This document shows positions 1-6,200 of a DNA stretch of 6,732 nucleotides, one piece after another. How positions within the stretch are numbered: the first letter of the stretch is position 1; the number at the start of each line of letters is the position of its first letter. The stretch spans positions 1-6,732 of the forward strand of contig CAIOTP010000309.1 of NCBI GenBank assembly GCA_903861235.1, given 5' to 3'. The DNA comes from an uncultured bacterium. Lineage in GTDB: Bacteria > Planctomycetota > Phycisphaerae > Phycisphaerales > SM1A02. Below the pieces are notes generated by a model. It was not told where the DNA came from and did no database searches. It saw only the letters and a list, made by a program, of their open reading frames with translations. A program made the position numbers and the translations under genes.

Positions 1-357
1 GCCGGCGCCGGTCTCGGCGATGATGCGGGTCTTGCCCAGCCGCTTCGCCAGCAGGGCCTGACCGATGGTGTTGTTGATCTTGTGGGCGCCCGTGTGCGCC
101 AGGTCCTCGCGCTTGAGCCAGATGGCCGCGCCGCCGGCATGTTCGCTCAGGCGCCCGGCCGGGCCCAGGGGAGTGGGACGGCCCACGAAGTCGCGGAGCA
201 GCTCCTCCACTTCGCGTGCGAAGCTCGGATCGTTGCGGGCTTCCGCGTAGGCGCGGTCCAGCTGCTCCAGCGCCGCCATGAGCGTCTCGGGCACGTAGCG
301 GCCGCCGAATCGGCCGAAGCGGCCCGCCGCGTCGGGAACCTGCGTGATGCTGGCCAT
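1..357 (-). CDS. trpB: Tryptophan synthase beta chain, N-terminal 119 residues (truncated by the left window edge)
   Basis: TrpB is the PLP-dependent subunit that condenses indole with L-serine to give L-tryptophan, in the cytoplasm with TrpA. The visible 119 residues carry the family's N-terminal signature GRFGGRYVPETL (about residues 15-26), then RPTPL (60-64), WLKREDL (80-86) and HTGAHKINN (88-96). K93 in that last motif is the expected PLP Schiff-base lysine. E115 in AETGAG matches the catalytic glutamate (Glu109 in the Salmonella enzyme; the 6-residue offset is the same as for the lysine). The start is fixed as ATG at 355-357: an in-frame TAG lies four codons upstream (367-369), and AGGA sits 7 bases before the ATG. 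The gene runs off the left edge, so most of the usual roughly 400 residues are not visible. It follows pssA after 31 bases on the same strand and is probably co-transcribed. Whether trpA follows cannot be seen. Confidence 0.95.
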   Translation of the reverse strand, partial: MASITQVPDAAGRFGRFGGRYVPETLMAALEQLDRAYAEARNDPSFAREVEELLRDFVGRPTPLGPAGRLSEHAGGAAIWLKREDLAHTGAHKINNTIGQALLAKRLGKTRIIAETGAG

Positions 358-364
358 GGGCCGA

Positions 365-368
365 TCCT
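365..368 (-). promoter_or_regulatory. Shine-Dalgarno sequence of trpB
   Basis: AGGA on the minus strand lies 7 bases from the trpB ATG. It is the only clean Shine-Dalgarno core at a gene start in this window. It suggests that trpB initiates independently, whereas the three genes upstream start inside 4-base overlaps. The in-frame TAG overlaps this site and rules out a longer TrpB. Confidence 0.6.
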
Positions 369-388
369 AGCGGGCGTTCCCCGGGAAA

Positions 389-1294
389 TCAGGTGGGCAT
401 CGGCGGAAGCCGTCGGCGGCGCATGCGGCGTCCCGCGGCGCCCATCGGCCCGCTGACCGCGTAGGCCACGAAGCACACCGCCAGCGCGACCTGCAGCCAC
501 CAGATGGCCATCACGACGGGGATCACGATCCGCACCAGCGAGCCGAAGTCCTTCCGGCCCGCGACCCAGCGGTTGATCAGGTGCGGATAGCGCATGGTGC
601 TCACCATGCCCAGCGCGGCCAGGGCCGTGACCAGGGGGATCAGCAGGCTGCTGCCCTTCTCGAAGCCCGGGGGGAACTCCCCGCCGAAGCGCTTCACGAG
701 CAGGTGCTGGTGGAGGAGGATCAGGCTCGCCACGCAGCCTGCGGCGCCGGGCGAGGGCAGGCCCCGGAACCAGCGGTGGTCCTCGAGGTCCGCCGAGGGC
801 GTCTCCACATTGAACCGAGCCAGGCGAAGCGCCGTGCAGCAGATGTACGCGGCCGCGATGGTCCAGGTGACGCGGGCGTAAAGGTTGTCCGCGTCGGGGC
901 CCAGCACGCCCGTGTAGTGCTCGGGTCCGTAGTAGTGGCTGACCAGCCGCAGCATCATGTACGCCGGAGCCACGCCGAAGGTGACCATGTCCGCCAGCGA
1001 ATCGAGCTGGGCTCCCAGGTCGCTGGTGCTCCGCGTGAGCCGGGCCACGCTGCCGTCGAGCGCGTCCAGGAACATGCCGACGAAGATCAGGCAGCCCGAC
1101 ACGGTCAGCGTGCTCCAGCCGAACACGGCGCTCTCGGCCACCGGCATGGCGGCGTAGTGGATGGCCGCGAAACCGCACAGCAGGTTGCCCAGGGTCATCA
1201 GCGCCGGCAGCACCGCGAGCGCGGCCAACGGACGCCGGAACCGGGTGTGCGGTCGGAAGCGGACTCGGGGTCGGGTGGGTGTGACGGGATTCAT
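389..1294 (-). CDS. pssA: CDP-diacylglycerol--serine O-phosphatidyltransferase (phosphatidylserine synthase)
   Basis: A 301-residue integral membrane protein of the CDP-alcohol phosphatidyltransferase family. It is predicted to make phosphatidylserine and CMP from CDP-diacylglycerol and L-serine at the inner membrane, the first step towards phosphatidylethanolamine. The family catalytic motif is complete: D77, D80, G81, A84, R85, G94, D98 and D102 with canonical spacing. LRLARFNV (156-163) and RGLPSP (177-182) are typical of serine-specific PssA and favour it over PgsA. Hydrophobic segments lie near 24-48, 60-80, 103-118, 143-157, 184-200, 216-233 and 254-281. Both ends are arginine-rich (residues 8-21 and 289-295). 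The start is the ATG at 1292-1294 in an ATGA overlap with the upstream lipoprotein stop. No Shine-Dalgarno core is visible there, so initiation probably depends on translation of the gene before it. The same frame stays open far upstream, but that part is a shadow of the lipoprotein gene. Confidence 0.93.
   Translation of the reverse strand: MNPVTPTRPRVRFRPHTRFRRPLAALAVLPALMTLGNLLCGFAAIHYAAMPVAESAVFGWSTLTVSGCLIFVGMFLDALDGSVARLTRSTSDLGAQLDSLADMVTFGVAPAYMMLRLVSHYYGPEHYTGVLGPDADNLYARVTWTIAAAYICCTALRLARFNVETPSADLEDHRWFRGLPSPGAAGCVASLILLHQHLLVKRFGGEFPPGFEKGSSLLIPLVTALAALGMVSTMRYPHLINRWVAGRKDFGSLVRIVIPVVMAIWWLQVALAVCFVAYAVSGPMGAAGRRMRRRRLPPMPT
1291..1294 (-). other. ATGA stop/start overlap coupling the lipoprotein gene to pssA
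   Basis: The TGA of the lipoprotein gene (1291-1293) shares bases with the ATG of pssA (1292-1294). The bases before the ATG are GC-rich with no recognisable Shine-Dalgarno core. This fits re-initiation by terminating ribosomes. Confidence 0.85.
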
Positions 1295-2130
1295 GGGCCG
1301 GGAGCCGGTCCAGTGTCCCAGCCCGGGGGGGGCGTGTCCACGCCCTCGATCCCGGGCGGCACGATGCCCGACGGAAGCCTGGGCACCAGCACCAGCGCCG
1401 TGGAGAAGCCACTGGAGCCGTCCTGTCCCCGTCGCGCGTCGGGCTCGCCCAGCAGGAACATGCCGCACGGGGCGGGCAGTTCGGCTTCCACGGCAGGTCC
1501 CTTGCCTCGTGGCGGCGGCGGTCGCGGGAGCAGCAGCAGCGCTTCGCCCTCGCGAAGGCTGCAGGCGAAGGTGGCTTCCCGCAGCAGCCAGCCGTCCGGC
1601 GACGCACCCGGCGTGGCGGTGCGTCGCGTCTCCTGATGAAGCAGATGGATGGCCAGTTCGGCGTCGATGCGGCCGCCCGTGGCGTCGGGCACGACCCAGC
1701 CTCGGAGCGCCAGGGCCACGGTGTCCAGCGGGCCGGCGCGCCAGCCAGGCACCGCCGCGGTGGCCACGCCTGCGGGCACCTGTCGTTCGACCAGGTCGAC
1801 CCAGGCGGTGGCGGTGCCGATCTCGGTGCGGACGACCTCGGAGACGGGCCCCAGCCGCTCGCGCACGGTCTCCGCGTCTCCGGCCCGGATGATGGCCGCC
1901 TGCAGTCCAGCGGCCGCCAGAGAGCGGCGCAACGCCGGCGATGGCCACGGCCTGGCTGCGTACGCCGCGGCGATCGCCTCCATCTCGGGCGCACCCGCAC
2001 GGATGGCGTAACGCAGGCACTGCAGGCCGTCCGGGCCGCCTGAACGCGCCGTGATCGTCGGCGCGGGGGCCGGCGTCGAGCCGCAACCCACCAGCAGCAC
2101 GGCGGCCACCGTGGCCAGGGCGCGTCTCAC
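1291..2130 (-). CDS. Putative lipoprotein of unknown function
   Basis: A 279-residue protein I do not recognise. It begins with a short signal peptide (R2, R3, then a hydrophobic stretch) ending in the lipobox LVGC at residues 13-16. C16 is the predicted lipidated cysteine, followed by a Pro/Ala-rich linker (GSTPAPAP). The product is therefore expected to be anchored in a membrane facing the periplasm. Residues 32-115 look alpha/beta with an Ala-rich helix. Residues 130-165 hold GWRAGPLDTVALALRGW and an IDAELAIHLLHQE stretch. Later come LLLLPRPPPP (198-207) and two short beta-like strands around GMFLLGEP and TALVLVPRLP, then a Pro-rich tail. Cysteines also occur at 38, 190 and 222. The start is GTG at 2128-2130, inside a GTGA overlap with the preceding stop. 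Starting there puts the signal peptide exactly at the N-terminus, which decides it over longer alternatives. It sits between the LOG-family gene and pssA, coupled to both. No catalytic motif is apparent. Confidence 0.85.
   Translation of the reverse strand: MRRALATVAAVLLVGCGSTPAPAPTITARSGGPDGLQCLRYAIRAGAPEMEAIAAAYAARPWPSPALRRSLAAAGLQAAIIRAGDAETVRERLGPVSEVVRTEIGTATAWVDLVERQVPAGVATAAVPGWRAGPLDTVALALRGWVVPDATGGRIDAELAIHLLHQETRRTATPGASPDGWLLREATFACSLREGEALLLLPRPPPPRGKGPAVEAELPAPCGMFLLGEPDARRGQDGSSGFSTALVLVPRLPSGIVPPGIEGVDTPPPGWDTGPAPGP
1325..1332 (-). other. Run of eight C residues near the 3' end of the lipoprotein gene
   Basis: On the coding strand this is C8, covering the end of the Pro-Pro-Pro codons (residues 267-269), about 30 bases before the stop. 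A one-base backward slip here would enter the pssA frame, which is open from this point through to the pssA ATG. It is also a place where a sequencing indel could hide. Only the run itself is seen; slippage is not shown. Confidence 0.9.
2127..2130 (-). other. GTGA stop/start overlap coupling the LOG-family gene to the lipoprotein gene
   Basis: The TGA ending the LOG-family gene (2127-2129) overlaps a GTG start (2128-2130). The GTG is supported by the signal peptide and lipobox that follow immediately. No Shine-Dalgarno core is visible upstream, so coupled initiation is likely. Confidence 0.82.
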
Positions 2131-3224
2131 GGGCGCGGCAGCGACCCGTCGTCGGGCATCGCGTTGATGCGGTCGATCATCCGCCGGAGCGTGCCGAAGG
2201 CGCGCTTGGCGAAGTGGAACCGCAGGCGGGGCAGGTCCGGGTGGTCCTGCTCGCCCTCGACCTGTCCGGTCTGGTGGATGTCGCCCGTCTTCACGATCGA
2301 CTTGAACTCGTGGTTGAGCGCCTGCAGCTGCACTTCGCTGAGCGGCCGCTTCAGGCGGATCACGAAGTGGTCGTCCACGTAGCGGCTGCTGTGGTAGCGG
2401 TGATAGAAGCGGAGGATGCGTCGCACCCCGTCGGCCGGATCCGAGGCGATCTCGCAGAGGCCGGGATCCTCGGCGCTGATCCATCCCTGCGCGAGCAGGT
2501 TCTCCACCACGCCGAACTCCCATCGCTTCCAGTAGCCCAGCGGCTTGCCGTCGGGTCCGGACCCCTCCACGAGCACGATGGGCACCATGGGGCTCTTGCC
2601 GGTCTGCACCAGCGTGAGCACCTCGAAGATCTCGTCCATGGTGCCGAAGCCGCCGGGGAACACCGCCACCGCGTCGGAGTGGCTCACGAACATGAGCTTG
2701 CGGGTGAAGAAGTACTTGAAGGTGAGGAGCTTCTCGTCGCCGGCGATCACCTCGTTGGCGTTGGTCTCGAACGGCAGGCGGATGCTCAGGCCGAAGCTGG
2801 CCTCGCGGCGAGGTCCCTCGTGGCCCGCCTTCATGATGCCGTCGCCGGCGCCGGTGATGGCCATCCAGCCCTCGGCGGCGATCAGCTGCCCGAACTCGCG
2901 GGCGGCGTGATAGTCGGGGTGGGTGGCGGGCGTGCGGGCGCTGCCGAAGATGCTGACCTTCCGGACGCCGCGATATCGGTTGAAGAGCCTGAACGACCGG
3001 CGCATCTCCTTCACCGCCAGTTCGATCAGCTTCACCTGCCCGACGTCCATGCCGTCGCCGAGCATCTTCATGGCGGTCAGGGCCAGTTCCTCGACATGGC
3101 GGCGCCGACGCGCCTTCACGGTGGGGCTGCCGTGCTCGTGCCCCTCGGCGGCCTCGCGGATGACCGCCTCGAGGCGGGTGCGGAGCGAATCCTCGTCGAT
3201 GGGCGAATCGTGATGCTGCGTCAT
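2127..3224 (-). CDS. LOG-family (TIGR00730-type) nucleotide 5'-monophosphate phosphoribohydrolase with N- and C-terminal extensions
   Basis: A 365-residue cytoplasmic Rossmann-fold protein of the lysine-decarboxylase-like/LOG family. Characterised members cleave the N-glycosidic bond of nucleoside 5'-monophosphates (cytokinin-activating LOG, E. coli PpnN); older 'lysine decarboxylase' labels are misleading. The fold starts with VSIFGSAR (90-97), then ITGAGDGIMKAGHEG (123-137), FTRKLMF (173-179) and the signature PGGFGTMDE (190-198). R175 and E198 match the family's catalytic Arg and Glu. The second glycine-rich loop reads GAGDG where GGGPG is common. Residues 1-85 form a charged, mostly helical extension. 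Residues 275-365 form a C-terminal extension that contains LPRLRFHF and looks like a small alpha/beta, possibly regulatory, domain. Simple LOG proteins are about 180-200 residues, so this is a long form; the exact substrate is unknown. The start ATG (3222-3224) is in an ATGA overlap with the AsmA-like gene and follows a GAGAGAG tract. Confidence 0.9.
   Translation of the reverse strand: MTQHHDSPIDEDSLRTRLEAVIREAAEGHEHGSPTVKARRRRHVEELALTAMKMLGDGMDVGQVKLIELAVKEMRRSFRLFNRYRGVRKVSIFGSARTPATHPDYHAAREFGQLIAAEGWMAITGAGDGIMKAGHEGPRREASFGLSIRLPFETNANEVIAGDEKLLTFKYFFTRKLMFVSHSDAVAVFPGGFGTMDEIFEVLTLVQTGKSPMVPIVLVEGSGPDGKPLGYWKRWEFGVVENLLAQGWISAEDPGLCEIASDPADGVRRILRFYHRYHSSRYVDDHFVIRLKRPLSEVQLQALNHEFKSIVKTGDIHQTGQVEGEQDHPDLPRLRFHFAKRAFGTLRRMIDRINAMPDDGSLPRP
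3221..3224 (-). other. ATGA stop/start overlap coupling the AsmA-like gene to the LOG-family gene
   Basis: The TGA of the AsmA-like gene (3221-3223) overlaps the ATG of the LOG-family gene (3222-3224). It is the first of three consecutive 4-base overlaps in this gene cluster. Confidence 0.85.
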
Positions 3225-6200
3225 GGTGTCTCTCTCGCGGCCACCTCGGGCGATGGCGGCGTCCTGGCGCTCGGGTCCTCCCCGAGCGGTGGCAGGGGTG
3301 TCAGCCGGACGGACGGATCGGATGCCGGTCCCGAGACATCGATCACGAAGAACTGGTCCGCTGCCGCGCCGAACAGGTCGCTGATCAGGGGAACCGTGCC
3401 GCGGTTGCGGAACCTCATGGCCACGTCCCAGGTCCGCAGGTCCAGGCTTCCGGTGCCCAGCAGCTTCAGGGTGGGGCAGGTCAGGTCGAAGCGGTCGAAC
3501 CGCAGGTCCGGCCCGCGCAGGTGGAAGCGGACATCGGCCGTGTCAAGACTGTCGGCAAGGGGAAGCATGAGCTGGGAGGCCTGGAGCATGCGGAGCGTAA
3601 GCGGAAGTTCGCCCATGCGTGCCTGCGTGGCCTCCACGCGGCCCACCCCGGTGGCGGGACCGGAGGAGCTGAATCCACCCTCCATGGCGATCGAGCCGCG
3701 CACCGAGCCGGTGGCGCCGATGCCGGCGGCGGCGTCTCCGCCACGGACCAGGCCCGCCAGGTCCGCGCCGTCGAAGGCCACCTGCACCGACCAGCGGTCC
3801 TCGGAGGGATCGATGAGCGCGTCGCAGAGGATGCGGCCGCCATAGAGCGAGCCCGCCAGCCGCTCCACATGGGTGGGCGAGCCGCCCGGGCCCACCTGCA
3901 GCGATCCGTCCACCCGTTCGATCAGACGGCCTCGGACCAGGAACGAGCCCTGGCCCAGGCCCAGCGCGATGCGCACCGGCGGATCCAGGGTGGGGCGAGC
4001 GATCACGCCGAAGTCGGCGTGGATGCTCTCCAGAAGCACGCCCGCGTCCATGGCGCCGTCGTCCAGGCGGATGGTGCCGCGGAGGCCGACCGCGGGCTCC
4101 TCGGGAGACCAGCCGAGCAGCTTCAGGTCGACGGCGCTGCTGGATTCCGCCGTCAGGTCGATGTTCCGCAGTCCCTCCGCGAGTCCGTCGGGCAGGATGC
4201 CGGCGATCGAGGGGTGCAGCGGCGAGAGGTCGAACCGCAGCGGCATGTCCTCCACGCGGACCGAGCCCGGACCGATCGAGAGGGCGCCGCCCAGGCGGAA
4301 GGTGCCGCACGACACGCGTCCCTGCAGGGGAAACCTCCGCGAGCCCAGAGGGTCGTGGATCTCCACCCGACCGGGCGAGAGCCGGAGTTCGGCGCCCTCC
4401 GCGAGCGCCAGATGGGTGGGCACGCCGCCCGGGTCGCCGAACACGTCGGTCGGGCCCTCGATCTCCACGCCCCAGTCGGCGCGCATCCTGTCCTCCGCCG
4501 CGTGACCCAGATGCACGCGGCCGGCGGCCGATCCGGTGGGATTCCATCGTTCGCACACCTCGGCCACGGCACTCACGCCACCGGCGCGCATGATCGTGGG
4601 CAGCAGGGGAGAGTCGAGAGCGTCGATGCGCCATTCCGCCACGAGATCCTGCCTGCCGGCGGGGCCCAGGGCGATCAGGCCGTCGCCCCGGATGGCGGCC
4701 ACGGGACGCCCGGCCTGCATGGCGTCGATCTCCACATCCACCAGTTCGAGCGAGGGCCCGTCGATCACCAGGTGTCCGCAGCGGAGCTCGATGCGGCAGG
4801 GCTGTCCGTCCGCCTCCAGGTCGATGCCCGGGGTGGTGAAGGTGGCGCGCCGGGTCTCCGGTCCGTCCAGGGGCTGCGCGACCACGATGTCCGCGTCGAA
4901 GACGCCGCGGACGCGGCAGCGTTCCCACGCCTCGGTGGCGGAATCCTCGAACGCGTCGGGCAGCATCTTCGGGAGCCAGACCCCCAGCGGAACATCGTCC
5001 AGCCGGGCGCGGAGCCAGCGGTCCCTGCGTCGCATGTCGGCCCCGCCCTCGGCCTCCACGCGTCCCTCGCCCACGCGTCCCTTCAGGGACTGCAGCCACG
5101 CCAGCCGCTCGGTCACGCGAGCCCGTGCGGTGACTCGATCCATGTCGAAGCCCGCCGGCCACGGCAGGCCGCTGCTCTCCAGCAGTCGGTCGGGCCCGTC
5201 GCGGGGCGTGAAGGCGCCGTCGGTGAGGAAGACATCCAGGTCCAGCGTGGTGTCGCCATCGGCGCCGCTGCCGATGCCGCCGCTCACCGCCAGTTCGCCG
5301 GTCATGCCCAGGGCCTGCATGGCCCTGGCGATCTCGCTTCGGCGCCGTCCGGGCCAGTCCTGGGCCTGCTCGTCGGAGGGGTTCCAGGAGTCCAGCGGCA
5401 ACGCCGCCAGCAGAAGCGGGTTGATCCGGTCGTGGGCCACCACCACCTGCAGCCTGGGCAACGCCTCGCGGCCATGGTCGGCGCGGGGGATGCCGACCTC
5501 GCCGTGGATGGTGCCCTCGCCTCCACCCGCGGTGGTGAATCGCCAGCGGCCCTTGGGCAGCACGATGCTCTCGTCCTCCAGTTCGATCAGCCCCTCGTGC
5601 ACGTCGATCGGGTAGGGAAAGCGTGTGCAGAGCACCTTGGCGTCCTGCACCGAGATGGTGCCGGTGGTCTCCACGATGTCGCCGCCGCCGCGCTTGCGAT
5701 GCACGCGGATGTCGAAGCGGCAGGTGCCGCCCAGTCGCGTGCCCTGCTCGGGCAGCAGGCCCGCCTGGACCAGACGGTCTCGCATGGACCGCGCGAAGAG
5801 CAGCTCGAAGATCCGACGCGGTCCGGGCTGGAAGGCGTTCTGCAGCGCCTCGTCGATCGGCGCCGGGGTGGCGGTCTGCACCTGCAGGTCCACGCCGGCG
5901 TCGTCCTCGGCCCCGTCCACGGTTCCGGTGATCAGCATGCCGCAGCCGCTCGAGCCGACGGCCTTCAGCTGCCGCACGAACACCTTGTCGTTCTCGAACT
6001 CGATCTGGGCATCCACGCCGGTGAGCGGGTAGGGGAAGTTCACGTACTCGCCCTCGCCCTCCCGGATCCGCAGCGAGCCGCTCACGCTCGGCTCGGGCAC
6101 GGGCCCGCCGATGGTCGAGGGCGGGCGCGACGCGCGGGCCTGAATGGCCAGGCTGCCCTGACGCACGCGGAAGTTGTCCAGGATGTTCACCACCACCCGC

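Noticed and set aside
358..388. Possible terminator or operator between pssA and trpB (an imperfect TTCC...GGAA inverted repeat)
   Set aside because: The arms are only 4 bases with a 3-base loop, and no T tract follows. That is too small to support a terminator or operator.
147..2000. Minus-strand open frame of about 617 codons
   Set aside because: It overlaps pssA, the lipoprotein gene and trpB in a different frame, and its Arg/Pro/Ala-rich composition lacks motifs. It is a frame shadow.
1295..2086. Upstream extension of PssA to give a 565-residue protein
   Set aside because: The extra 264 residues are the lipoprotein gene read out of frame. The ATGA overlap and the normal PssA length support the start at 1294.
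2131..2523. Upstream extension of the lipoprotein to 410 residues
   Set aside because: The extension overlaps the LOG-family gene and is low-complexity Arg/Gly. The GTG at 2128-2130 places the signal peptide and lipobox correctly.
581..3845. Long plus-strand open frames (581-1636, 1161-1892, 2214-3845) that could look like genes
   Set aside because: They lie antisense to well-supported genes (PssA, lipoprotein, LOG-family, AsmA-like). They lack recognisable domains, have Arg/Gly/Ala/His-rich compositions, and arise because stop codons are rare in all frames at this GC content.
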